DNA of 36,534 bases, from assembly GCA_027014115.1 (NCBI GenBank), contig JALWEJ010000053.1, positions 1 through 36,534 on the forward strand, in the 5' to 3' direction. Of this stretch, positions 13,942-22,402 are shown in pieces; the first letter of the stretch is position 1; each line of letters opens with the position of its first letter. The translations under genes were made by a program, and so were the position numbers. The stretch comes from Desulfurellales bacterium. GTDB lineage: Bacteria; Campylobacterota_A; Desulfurellia; Desulfurellales; Hippeaceae. Under the pieces are notes generated by a model. That model was not told where the DNA came from, made no database searches, and worked only from the letters and a program-made list of their open reading frames with translations.

Positions 13942-16533
13942 CTATACAAACTCATCTATGTGGCTTATTACATAATTCAAAGCTTGAGCATCTTTTCCGC
14001 CGCCTTGGGCAAATTCCTCTTTTCCGCCGCCTTTTCCGCCAAGCCTTACAGAAATTTTCGAAACAATATCCCTTGCTTTGGCTGTATTTGTCATATCTTT
14101 TGTCACCATAGCCAAAACATTGATTTTTTCGTCTTTTTCGTTAAACAGAACAACAACACCGCTTTTTAGTTTTGCCTTTATATTATCACCTATATTCCTA
14201 ACCTGCGACATTTCAAGTTCTTTAAATCTATCGACATACACATCTATGCCGTTTATGTTTTGCAGTTTACTATTATCAAAGCCAATGCTTACATTTTTTT
14301 GCGTTTTTGGTTTTTTTGATTTCAACTCCTCTATTTTTTTGTCCAAATCATCAATTCCAACACCAAGCTTTTGGCTAACATCTTTTAAAACCGCATCACG
14401 CTTTTTAAGATACTCAAAAGCACTCATTGCTACTTTTGCTTCTATACGCCTTACGCCTTTTGACAAAGCACTTTCTGATACAATTTTAAACAAGCCTATC
14501 TCACCGGATGATTTGACATGTGTTCCGCCACAAAGTTCTTTACTCACACTGCCCACAGAAACAACCCTTACGGTATCACCATATTTTTCTTCAAAAAGAG
14601 CAACAGCCCCGTTTTTTACAGCATCATCTATGCTCATTATTTCGGTTTTTACAGGGTAGTTTTCAAAAATCCAGCTGTTTATCAAAAATTCAATTCTATC
14701 CAACTCCTCAGCACTAGGTTTTGAGAAATGTGTAAAATCAAACCTTAGCCTGTTATCCTCAACAAGCGAACCGGCTTGTCTGACATGTTTGCCTAAAATA
14801 TTCATCAAGGCAGAATCAAGCAGGTGTGTTGCTGTGTGGTGTCTTGCGACATCCTTTCTTCTTGCAACATTGATTCTCAATGTATAGTTTTTTAAAACCT
14901 CAAAAGAACCGTCTATTACACTAACCTTATGAACAAACAAACTGCCATCAAAATATTTCTGAACATCTTCAACATAAGCTTTAGAATCATCGCTAAATAT
15001 AAAACCGCTGTCTGCAACTTGACCGCCGCTTTCGGCATAAAAGGGTGTTTTATCGAATATAAAATAGTATATACCTTTCTGTGCACTCTCTACAATATTC
15101 TCATTTTCATCAACAATAGACAAGAGTTTTGCATCTGTCTCAAATGTGTCATAGCCCACAAACTCGCTTTTGCCTGTATTTTTATAGACATCTCCAAACA
15201 CATTGGATATGCTTGCGCTGCCTGTGCCCTTCCAATTTGCCTTCGAGGCTTCTCTTTGTTTTTCTAAAAGCCCGTTAAAGCCCGCCATATCAACGCTGAA
15301 TCCGTTTTCTTCTGCAATATCAACAGTCAAATCTATAGGAAATCCATACGTATCGTAAAGCTTAAAAGCATCGCTTCCGCTTATTGTTCTGCTTTGAGAA
15401 TGCTCAAATATCGAATTTAGGATTTTCAAACCATCCTCAAGTGTTTCAAAAAATTGCTCCTCTTCATTTTTTACTATATTAACAACCATATCCCTGTTTT
15501 GGACAATTTCAGGATATGTTTCACCCATCTGCTCAACAACCATATCAATCAGTTTATGCATAAATGGCTCTTTTGTCCCAAGCTTTTTCCCAAATCTCAT
15601 GGCACGCCTCATAATGCGCCTTAAAACATATCCTCTGCCCTCTTTGTCTGGGAAAACACCGTCTGAGATAAGAAAATCCGTTGCTCTTAAGTGGTCTGAA
15701 ATAACCCTAACTGCAACATCATCCTGCTCTTTTGCCCCATATTTTATGCCAAAGTAATCACTTGTACCGTTGATTAAAGGAACAAACAGGTCTGTATCGA
15801 AGTTGCTGTGAACACCCTGCAAGATAGCAGCAACCCTTTCCAGTCCAAGGCCGGTATCTATGCTCGGCTTTGGCAGCGGCGTCATATTTCCGTTTGCATC
15901 CCTGTCAAACTGCATAAAAACAAGATTCCACAGCTCAAGATACCTGTCACAGTCGCACTCAACGGAACATTCAGGTCTTCCGCATCCCACGCCTTCACCC
16001 TGGTCAATATGTATCTCAGAACACGGACCGCAAGGACCTGTGTCGCCCATTGACCAAAAATTATCCTTTGCACCCATTCTTATTATTCTCGACGATGGCA
16101 CACCCTCCTGTTTATTCCATATTTCAAACGCTTCATCATCCTCTTCAAAAACCGTAACCCACAGCTTGTCTTTGCTCATACCGAGAGTTTTTGTTATAAA
16201 TTCCCAGCCAAAGTGTATGGCATCCTTTTTAAAATAATCGCCAAAAGAAAAATTACCGAGCATCTCAAAAAATGTGTGATGCCTTGCCGTATATCCCACA
16301 TTCTCCAAATCATTGTGTTTTCCGCCTGCTCTAACACATTTCTGACAGCTTGTTGCGCGGTTGTAATCCCTTTTCTCTTTCCCTAAAAACACATCCTTAA
16401 ACTGTACCATACCTGCATTAACAAAAAGCAAAGACGGGTCGTTTTTTGGTATAAGCGGTGCACTCTTTACTATTGTGTGACCATTTTCCTTAAAATAATT
16501 CAAAAAAGCTTCTCTTAATTCTTTGGATTTCAT
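13942..16533 (-). CDS. alaS: Alanyl-tRNA synthetase
   Basis: A full-length, 863-residue enzyme that charges tRNA-Ala and clears mischarged Ser or Gly. The catalytic domain starts with the usual MKSKELREAFLNYF and contains PLIPKNDPSLLFVNAGM, RHHTFFEMLGNFSFGDYF, DTGPCGPCSEI and TGLGLERVAA. The editing domain has the zinc and active-site motifs HHTATH (565-570) and CGGTH (668-672). The C-terminal Ala domain is oligoglycine-rich as usual (LGGKGGGKEEFAQGGGKD). Its start overlaps the recX stop by 4 nt (ATGA), tying it to the recA operon. The recA-recX-alaS order is common in several phyla. Confidence 0.98.
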   Translation of the reverse strand: MKSKELREAFLNYFKENGHTIVKSAPLIPKNDPSLLFVNAGMVQFKDVFLGKEKRDYNRATSCQKCVRAGGKHNDLENVGYTARHHTFFEMLGNFSFGDYFKKDAIHFGWEFITKTLGMSKDKLWVTVFEEDDEAFEIWNKQEGVPSSRIIRMGAKDNFWSMGDTGPCGPCSEIHIDQGEGVGCGRPECSVECDCDRYLELWNLVFMQFDRDANGNMTPLPKPSIDTGLGLERVAAILQGVHSNFDTDLFVPLINGTSDYFGIKYGAKEQDDVAVRVISDHLRATDFLISDGVFPDKEGRGYVLRRIMRRAMRFGKKLGTKEPFMHKLIDMVVEQMGETYPEIVQNRDMVVNIVKNEEEQFFETLEDGLKILNSIFEHSQSRTISGSDAFKLYDTYGFPIDLTVDIAEENGFSVDMAGFNGLLEKQREASKANWKGTGSASISNVFGDVYKNTGKSEFVGYDTFETDAKLLSIVDENENIVESAQKGIYYFIFDKTPFYAESGGQVADSGFIFSDDSKAYVEDVQKYFDGSLFVHKVSVIDGSFEVLKNYTLRINVARRKDVARHHTATHLLDSALMNILGKHVRQAGSLVEDNRLRFDFTHFSKPSAEELDRIEFLINSWIFENYPVKTEIMSIDDAVKNGAVALFEEKYGDTVRVVSVGSVSKELCGGTHVKSSGEIGLFKIVSESALSKGVRRIEAKVAMSAFEYLKKRDAVLKDVSQKLGVGIDDLDKKIEELKSKKPKTQKNVSIGFDNSKLQNINGIDVYVDRFKELEMSQVRNIGDNIKAKLKSGVVVLFNEKDEKINVLAMVTKDMTNTAKARDIVSKISVRLGGKGGGKEEFAQGGGKDAQALNYVISHIDEFV

Positions 16534-16976
16534 ATCAACCCCTTCTTGTTTTCTAAAAGTTCATTTATTGTTTCATAAGAATAGCCTCTTCTTTCAAAAA
16601 AAGAGAACATCTTAATCTTTCCGTTTTTTTTGTTTCTAAAACTGTTATACCTGCTTTCAAACAGTCTTTCTGCAGATTCTTTTTCGCAAGCTGTGTTTAG
16701 ATGTTTGTCTATCAACTCTTCATCAATACCTCTACTTTTCAACTCATATCTTATTTTAAACTTACCATATCCCGCATTAAGCCTAAAATATATGTAATTT
16801 TCAACATAACGCTCATCGTTTATAAAATTTTTATTTCTTAAATGACTTATCACATTCGATACAACTTCTGCATCAAAATTCTTTGTCTCAAGCTTGTTTC
16901 TTAGTTCAAATTCGGTATAGTCTTTTCTGTTTAGAATATTTAAAACATATTTCAAGGTTTTTTCGTATTCCTCCAT
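16530..16976 (-). CDS. recX: Regulatory protein RecX
   Basis: A 148-residue helical repeat protein of the RecX family, which binds RecA filaments and limits their activity. The N-terminal repeat has LNILNRKDYTEFELRNKLETK, followed by the signature FINDERYVENYIYFRLNAGYG and then KFKIRYELKSRGIDEELI. The C-terminal third repeat contains RRGYSYETI. It lies 3 nt after the pilus ATPase gene, close to recA, and overlaps alaS by 4 nt. The separation of recA and recX by a pilus ATPase gene is unusual. Confidence 0.9.
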   Translation of the reverse strand: MEEYEKTLKYVLNILNRKDYTEFELRNKLETKNFDAEVVSNVISHLRNKNFINDERYVENYIYFRLNAGYGKFKIRYELKSRGIDEELIDKHLNTACEKESAERLFESRYNSFRNKKNGKIKMFSFFERRGYSYETINELLENKKGLI

Positions 16977-16979
16977 AAA

Positions 16980-18050
16980 TTAAACAATGCCCCTTGCCCT
17001 CAAAGCAAAATCATTGGGATTTGTAGCAAACTCTATAGCCTTGTCAAGCTCAATCAAATCATTGGCATATAATTCAAGTAGGGACTGGTCAAATGTTTGT
17101 GTTCCGTATGTATCCCTATTCATCTCTATTGAACGTTTAATGTTTGCACTTTTTTCAGCATCAAGTATTGCATCCTTGACAAAATCTGTGGCAACCATAA
17201 TCTCAACTGCCGGCACCATACCTGAGCCGTCTTTTTTCGGTATAAGCCTTTGAGATAGAATAGCCTCTATGGTTCCTGCAAGCTCGAGTCTGATTTGAGC
17301 CTGTTGAGACAAATCAAACGATGCAATTATTCTATTTATAGTCTCTGTTGCATCCTTAGTGTGCAGTGTTGACATAACGAGGTGTCCTGTTTCCACCGCC
17401 TCCAAAGCCGTTGCAATTGTTTCTCGATCCCTCATTTCTCCAACAAGTATAACGTCGGGGTCCTCCCTTAAAGCACCTTTTAGTCCACTTGCAAAACTAA
17501 GGGTATCATACCCCACCTGTCTTTGCACTATTGACGAATTTATGTCTTTGTGTAAAAACTCTATCGGATCCTCTATTGTTATTATATGCTTTTTTCTTTG
17601 TTGGTTTATTAAGCCAACCATTGCGGCAAGCGTGGTTGATTTTCCGCTACCTGTTATACCTGTAACAAGAACAAGACCTCTTGGTTTTAAAGCTATTGTT
17701 TCTATGACTCGCGGTAAATTTAAATCCTCAATTGATGGTATGCTGAATGGTATAAATCTAAAAATAGCAGCCAAAGAACCTCTTTGGTAAAACATATTAA
17801 CCCTAAATCTGCCAACTCCTCCTAATCCGTATCCTATATCTACTTGCCTGCTCTTATGCAGTTTTTCAAGTAAAAATTCATCCACTTCCATCTCTTCAAT
17901 AAAACCGTTAAAATCCTTTTCATGAATAATATCAAAACCACTTTTTACCATCTCACCGTCTATTCTGAACATGGGAGATGAGCCTGTTTTTATATGAATA
18001 TCCGATGAACCCGACTCAACACCCTGGATTAAAATCTCACTCAGCTTCAT
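16980..18050 (-). CDS. pilT: Type IV pilus retraction ATPase, PilT/PilU family
   Basis: A hexameric secretion-type ATPase that powers pilus retraction, giving twitching motility and DNA uptake. Visible are an N-terminal PAS-like domain ([12 protein letters not shown]), Walker [10 protein letters not shown] (131-139), Asp box IEDPIEF (159-165), Walker [13 protein letters not shown] (197-208) and His box STLHTKDA (227-234). The PilT AIRNLIRE motif is not present; the C-terminal [10 protein letters not shown] and NPNDFALR are closer to PilU, so PilU is an alternative name. The frame extends to 18077, but the ATG at 18050 is chosen because AAGGAG lies 7 nt upstream inside the recA end. It overlaps recA by 14 nt and is probably translationally coupled to it. 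Confidence 0.9.
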   Translation of the reverse strand: MKLSEILIQGVESGSSDIHIKTGSSPMFRIDGEMVKSGFDIIHEKDFNGFIEEMEVDEFLLEKLHKSRQVDIGYGLGGVGRFRVNMFYQRGSLAAIFRFIPFSIPSIEDLNLPRVIETIALKPRGLVLVTGITGSGKSTTLAAMVGLINQQRKKHIITIEDPIEFLHKDINSSIVQRQVGYDTLSFASGLKGALREDPDVILVGEMRDRETIATALEAVETGHLVMSTLHTKDATETINRIIASFDLSQQAQIRLELAGTIEAILSQRLIPKKDGSGMVPAVEIMVATDFVKDAILDAEKSANIKRSIEMNRDTYGTQTFDQSLLELYANDLIELDKAIEFATNPNDFALRARGIV

Positions 18051-19065
18051 CCTTATTCTCCTTTGTGCCGTTATCAAAACAATTTAGCTTTTCTCTAACT
18101 TTGCTTTCTATCTCCTTAACTACATCTTCTTTTTCTTTCAAAAACTCCTTTGCTTTATCTTTACCCTGCCCAAGCCTTTCGCCACCATAAGAAAACCACG
18201 AGCCGCTTTTTTCAACTATATCGTATTTTACAGCCAAATCTATCAAATCACCGAATATGTCAATACCGACTCCATACATTATATCAAATTCAGCTTCTCT
18301 AAACGGTGGTGCAACCTTGTTTTTTACAACTTTAATCTTTGTATGATTACCCACAACATCACTGCCCTGTTTCAAAGACGAACCTGATTTTCTTATATCA
18401 ATTCTTACAGATGAATAAAATTTTAACGCATTTCCACCTGTTGTTGTCTCAGGATTACCGAACATGACACCTATTTTCATTCTTATCTGGTTTAGAAATA
18501 TTATTGCGGTGTTTGACTTGCTTATTGCACCCGTAAGTTTTCTCAAAGCCTGACTCATCAATCTTGCCTGAAGACCAACATGCGAATCACCCATGTTACC
18601 CTCAATCTCAGCCTGAGGCACAAGTGCGGCAACTGAGTCAACCACAATAATATCAACAGCATTGCTCCTTACCAAAGTATCTATTATCTCTAAAGCCTGC
18701 TCACCAGAATCGGGTTGACTTATCAATAGATTATCAACATCAACACCGAGATTTTCGGCATAGGCAACATCCAAAGCATGCTCTGCATCCACAAAAGCTG
18801 CAACACCTCCGTTTCTCTGCGCACTTGCAACACAATGTAGGGCAAGTGTTGTTTTTCCGCTTGATTCTGGTCCGTATATCTCTGTAATTCTACCCCTCGG
18901 CAAACCGCAAACCCCAAGTGCATAATCAACAGAAAGAATCCTTGTTGGTATCACATTGACATCCACTGCCTGCTTTTCGCCAAGTCTCATCAATGCACCT
19001 TTTCCGTATGTTTTTTCTATTTTCGAAATTGCCATATTCAGTGAATCCAGTTTATTCTTATCCAT
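18037..19065 (-). CDS. recA: Recombinase A
   Basis: Full-length RecA (342 residues): the ATP-dependent strand-exchange protein of homologous recombination and the trigger of LexA-type cleavage. Walker A is GPESSGKT (65-72). Other conserved stretches are [50 protein letters not shown] and [12 protein letters not shown], with the usual acidic tail ([10 protein letters not shown]). The start is 2 nt after the thpR stop, and the ribosome site lies within the thpR end. No LexA-like box was recognised nearby, and transcription seems to come from the argD promoter or from an internal promoter I could not see. Confidence 0.98.
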   Translation of the reverse strand: MDKNKLDSLNMAISKIEKTYGKGALMRLGEKQAVDVNVIPTRILSVDYALGVCGLPRGRITEIYGPESSGKTTLALHCVASAQRNGGVAAFVDAEHALDVAYAENLGVDVDNLLISQPDSGEQALEIIDTLVRSNAVDIIVVDSVAALVPQAEIEGNMGDSHVGLQARLMSQALRKLTGAISKSNTAIIFLNQIRMKIGVMFGNPETTTGGNALKFYSSVRIDIRKSGSSLKQGSDVVGNHTKIKVVKNKVAPPFREAEFDIMYGVGIDIFGDLIDLAVKYDIVEKSGSWFSYGGERLGQGKDKAKEFLKEKEDVVKEIESKVREKLNCFDNGTKENKDEAE

Positions 19066-19067
19066 AA

Positions 19068-19628
19068 CTACATCCTCTCTTTAAATTTAAATTCTTTTAT
19101 TTTTTCATAGACCGCACCGCTTTTTAATAATGTGCTTTTATACAAATTTATACCATAAACATCAAAACGCATATTGTTGTTTTTTACAAATTGGCTGCAT
19201 ATATCCAAAACCTCCACTGCATTTTTCGGATTCATAGATTTAATTCTTCCGATAGTCAAATGACATACAGGTTTTTTGTCTTCAAACCTAAATACCTCAA
19301 GCTCTTTATGTATCAATAAAGACAGTAAAGTAAAATTTTCATTATTCTGACCAAGCCAAAGAATTCTGGGGTTTTTTATGCCGCCGAATATGCCGCTTTT
19401 TTCTAAACATATATTAAATTGCTGTGTATTACTGCAAATATTTTTTGTAATTTCTATTATTTTATCGACAGCAAAATCGTTCTGCTCACCTAAAAACTTA
19501 ACCGTTATATGCATATTATTCATCTTTGTTAAGCGCATATATTTTGAATAAACCTTTAGCTTATCCTCAAGCTCCAAAATCCGATTTTTTATATTATTCG
19601 GTATATCGACAGCCAAAAATATTCTCAT
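19068..19628 (-). CDS. thpR: RNA 2',3'-cyclic phosphodiesterase (2H family, ThpR/LigT)
   Basis: A 186-residue 2H phosphoesterase. The two catalytic His-x-Thr motifs are visible: [10 protein letters not shown] near residue 42 and CHLTIGRIK near residue 125. The family hydrolyses 2',3'-cyclic phosphates and can ligate RNA halves with 2'-5' bonds in vitro. It overlaps cinA by 4 nt and ends 2 nt before recA. The thpR-cinA-recA neighbourhood recurs in many bacteria, which may link it to nucleic acid repair, although its physiological substrate is unknown. Confidence 0.9.
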   Translation of the reverse strand: MRIFLAVDIPNNIKNRILELEDKLKVYSKYMRLTKMNNMHITVKFLGEQNDFAVDKIIEITKNICSNTQQFNICLEKSGIFGGIKNPRILWLGQNNENFTLLSLLIHKELEVFRFEDKKPVCHLTIGRIKSMNPKNAVEVLDICSQFVKNNNMRFDVYGINLYKSTLLKSGAVYEKIKEFKFKERM

Positions 19629-20653
19629 TGTCTAAGTATAAAATCCCTTAAAAATAAAATGGCGAATTTTGCTGTTTTTTCTCTTATAAGTTTTCTGTTA
19701 CCGCCAAATATGACCTCTCTTACATCAACTCCAAATCTTGAAGCAGCTGCAATATAGACAAGTCCAATAGGCTTTTGTTTTGTGCCTCCTCCTGGTCCTG
19801 CAATACCCGTTACAGCGACACTAAAGTCACTTGATGTATTATTCAGTATACCGACAGCCATTTGCACCGCAACCTCTTTGCTTACTGCACCGTATGTTTC
19901 AAGTGTATTTGTGTTGACACCCAAGAACCTACTTTTCAAATCATTTGAATAGGTTATACAGCCTCCCTTTAGATATTCCGATGCTCCCGGAATATCTGCA
20001 ATAGAGGATGCAATCATACCTGCTGTACACGATTCTGCCGCAGCTATAGTTGAGTTTTTTTTCTTTAATGTTTTAAGCAGAGCAGCTTGGGGTGATTCTC
20101 CGTTTGTTGTGTATATTTTAGTTTTATCTTCAATTAGATTTAATGCATCGTTAAGTCTTAAGTCATCAACAGCCATAACTGTTTCTACTTCGTCTGAAAA
20201 AAGTGTATAGCTGCTCTCTATCGCCGTACCAAAAACACCGATTCTGTGCTTATTCGATGAAAAAATACTCAACATATTTCCAAAAGAAAAATCCTCTTTT
20301 AAGTCGCTTGAAATAAACATAAACGGTTTATTATAAACATTGTCGAAATATATGCCTTTTCCTATTTCTTTGAATCCGTTTGCAATAACATAAGGTATTT
20401 TACCCTCTACAAAAACGCTGCTCCTTTCAAATTCCATAAGCATGGATTTTTGGAGATTAGGCCAGCTCTTTTTTGAATAGAGGACACATATACCGTCGGA
20501 TTCTTCAAAAACAGATTTAAGAGCACTTTTTATACTGTTTAAATTGTTGTCTATATAAACAAACATAAAAAGCTCTATACCATATTTATAAAATGTATAT
20601 CTATCCAAACCGCACATATCGGCTGTTTTTATACATACAACAGAAACCTTCAT
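19625..20653 (-). CDS. cinA: CinA-type protein with intact C-terminal amidase and degenerate N-terminal domain
   Basis: A 342-residue CinA homologue. The C-terminal part (from about residue 190) is a good nicotinamide-nucleotide (NMN) amidohydrolase domain with AAESCTAGMIAS, GASEYLKGGCITYSN, GAVSKEVA and AVTGIAGPGGG. The N-terminal part occupies the place of the MoCF-like (ADP-ribose pyrophosphatase) domain, but the usual GTELL and TGGLGPT motifs are gone and the region is shorter than the typical one. It may keep only the amidase activity, which recycles NMN released by NAD-dependent ligase. It overlaps pgpA and thpR by 4 nt each. cinA is co-transcribed with recA in some naturally transformable bacteria. 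Confidence 0.85.
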   Translation of the reverse strand: MKVSVVCIKTADMCGLDRYTFYKYGIELFMFVYIDNNLNSIKSALKSVFEESDGICVLYSKKSWPNLQKSMLMEFERSSVFVEGKIPYVIANGFKEIGKGIYFDNVYNKPFMFISSDLKEDFSFGNMLSIFSSNKHRIGVFGTAIESSYTLFSDEVETVMAVDDLRLNDALNLIEDKTKIYTTNGESPQAALLKTLKKKNSTIAAAESCTAGMIASSIADIPGASEYLKGGCITYSNDLKSRFLGVNTNTLETYGAVSKEVAVQMAVGILNNTSSDFSVAVTGIAGPGGGTKQKPIGLVYIAAASRFGVDVREVIFGGNRKLIREKTAKFAILFLRDFILRQ

Positions 20654-21111
20654 CTCAAAATTACCTGAAGAATGATATTAACAATCAATCCACCTACTGC
20701 ATCGTCAAGCATTATACCCATACCGCCATGCATTTTCTCAAGCCAATTTAAAGGGGGCAGCTTTGCTATATCAATAATCCTAAACAACAAAAATCCCATT
20801 ATGGCAATCAATGGGCTGTAGGGCACATATGCAAGAGAGATAAGCATTCCAACAACCTCGTCTATAATAATAAAAGACGGATCCTTCGTATCATAAACAT
20901 CTTCCATGATATTGCTTGAATAGACACCTGCAACAAAAAGAATAAAAACAATACAAAGATAGATTGCTATATTAACATCCTTCAAAAACATATATATTAA
21001 AAGCCCAAACAAACTGCCAATTGTCCCCGGAGCATGCGCAGTATATCCCACACCAAAAACAGTGCTTATATGCTCAGATACTCTGTTTATCAAATCATCA
21101 TTAATCTTCAT
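20650..21111 (-). CDS. pgpA: Phosphatidylglycerophosphatase A
   Basis: A 153-residue membrane phosphatase that makes phosphatidylglycerol from its 3-phosphate. It has about four TM helices and the family motifs FGVGYTAHAPGTIGSL, DPSFIIIDEVVGM, FRIIDIAKLPPLNWLEK and HGGMGIMLDDAVGG. The acidic residues in DEVVG and LDDAVGG fit the Mg2+-binding sites of the family. It overlaps argD upstream and cinA downstream by 4 nt each (ATGA). The pgpA-cinA pair is a common arrangement. Confidence 0.9.
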   Translation of the reverse strand: MKINDDLINRVSEHISTVFGVGYTAHAPGTIGSLFGLLIYMFLKDVNIAIYLCIVFILFVAGVYSSNIMEDVYDTKDPSFIIIDEVVGMLISLAYVPYSPLIAIMGFLLFRIIDIAKLPPLNWLEKMHGGMGIMLDDAVGGLIVNIILQVILR

Positions 21112-22274
21112 AATACATTTCTCAAAACATCCAAAAACTCATCAATCTGATATTTTTCCACGACAAGAGGCGGCTCAAGCCTTACTGTGGATTCCCCTGC
21201 TTTTCCCACAAGAATTTTCTTTTCAAGTAAAGATTTTACCAAATTATCAGCATCTTCTGAACTTTTCATTTTCAAACCGAGCATGAGACCGATACCAGAA
21301 ACAGACTCTGCACTATCTTTTGTTTTTACAATATTCTCCAAACCTTCAACGAAATAATCGCCAAGTTGTGACACTCTGCCCATCAATCCCGATTTTTTTA
21401 CATATTCAACAACCTTGTATGACACATAGCTTGCAAAAGGACTGCCGCCAAATGTAGAGCCGTGACTACCGTATGTGAAATATTTTGCTACGCTGTCTTT
21501 AGAAAGCATTGCTCCGATCGGTATACCGCCGCCCAAAGCTTTCGATAGGGTTACAATATCGGGCTCTATGCCGTAGTGCTCAAATGCAAAGAATTTTCCA
21601 GTCCTTCCTGTTCCAGTCTGCACCTCATCGGCTATAAAAAGTATATCCTTTGCTTTGCAAAAATCATACACCTTTTCAACATAATCCCTGTCTGCCGCAT
21701 TGATTCCGCCCTCACCCTGAATAAATTCAAAGAATACTGCCACTGTCTTGTCGTCTACTTTTTGTTTTAAATCGTTAAAATCATTAAATTCGGCATACAA
21801 AAACCCATCAAGCATAGGCTCAAAACCTTTGTGGTATTTTGTCTGTCCTGTTGCAGATAGCGTTGCCATTGTCCTTCCGTGAAAAGAGTTTTTCATAGAG
21901 ACTATTTTGTATTTTTCCGATTTTCCGTACAGCCTTGCAATTTTTATTGCAGATTCATTGGCTTCAGCTCCTGAGTTACAGAAAAAAACCTTATCCAAAG
22001 GAGTATCTTTTGTTAACAGACAGGCAAGGTCTGCCTGTTCTTCTATGTAGTAGAGATTAGAAACATGTATAAGCTTTTTTGACTGCTCTTGAACTGCATC
22101 CACAACAACAGGATGGTTATACCCCAAAACATTAACAGCAATTCCCGCCAAAAAATCTAAATATCTACTGCCTGCTTTATCATAAAGATAACAACCATCA
22201 CCCTTTTCAAATGCAACCTCGAAGCGCTTATAGTTACCTATCACGCAATCGGCTGTTTTTTTAAACACATTCAT
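21108..22274 (-). CDS. argD: Acetylornithine aminotransferase (class III PLP)
   Basis: A 388-residue PLP enzyme of the ArgD type, which converts N-acetylglutamate semialdehyde to N-acetylornithine in arginine synthesis and may also serve lysine synthesis. The family pattern is complete: FFCNSGAEANESA, SFHGRTMATLSATG, IQGEGGIN, IADEVQTGTGRTG (D216) and the PLP-binding lysine K245 in TLSKALGGG. Sequence cannot exclude a related substrate such as 4-aminobutyrate, but ArgD fits length and motifs best. It is the first gene of the long operon ending in comEC and has its own promoter. GGGGTG precedes the ATG. Confidence 0.92.
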   Translation of the reverse strand: MNVFKKTADCVIGNYKRFEVAFEKGDGCYLYDKAGSRYLDFLAGIAVNVLGYNHPVVVDAVQEQSKKLIHVSNLYYIEEQADLACLLTKDTPLDKVFFCNSGAEANESAIKIARLYGKSEKYKIVSMKNSFHGRTMATLSATGQTKYHKGFEPMLDGFLYAEFNDFNDLKQKVDDKTVAVFFEFIQGEGGINAADRDYVEKVYDFCKAKDILFIADEVQTGTGRTGKFFAFEHYGIEPDIVTLSKALGGGIPIGAMLSKDSVAKYFTYGSHGSTFGGSPFASYVSYKVVEYVKKSGLMGRVSQLGDYFVEGLENIVKTKDSAESVSGIGLMLGLKMKSSEDADNLVKSLLEKKILVGKAGESTVRLEPPLVVEKYQIDEFLDVLRNVL

Positions 22275-22311
22275 ATCAACACCCCATTTAGAGAGTTATA
22301 GTTATAGTGAG

Positions 22312-22339
22312 GTTATACCGTATGGGAATTTTTTGTCAA
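22312..22339 (-). promoter_or_regulatory. Promoter of the argD-recA-comEC operon
   Basis: On the minus strand TTGACA (complement of 22334-22339) and TATAAC (complement of 22312-22317) are 16 nt apart. The start would be near 22305, leaving a leader of about 30 nt before the argD ATG. It lies just after the nuo terminator, so the two operons are separated cleanly. Confidence 0.8.
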
Positions 22340-22342
22340 GGA

Positions 22343-22387
22343 AAAGATAAAAAGATGAGGCAGCTTTCAAAAGAACTGCCTCATCTT
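22343..22387 (-). terminator. Rho-independent terminator of the nuo operon
   Basis: A 12-bp stem (AAGATGAGGCAG at 22352-22363 pairing with 22376-22387, loop of 12 nt) is followed on the minus strand by TTTT tracts (22343-22353). It lies 15 nt after the nuoN stop. Confidence 0.9.
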
Positions 22388-22402
22388 GAGAAATGTAATA
22401 AA

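Noticed and set aside
13942-16533. Several rightward open frames across alaS
   Set aside because: All are shadows of a complete, motif-rich synthetase gene on the other strand.
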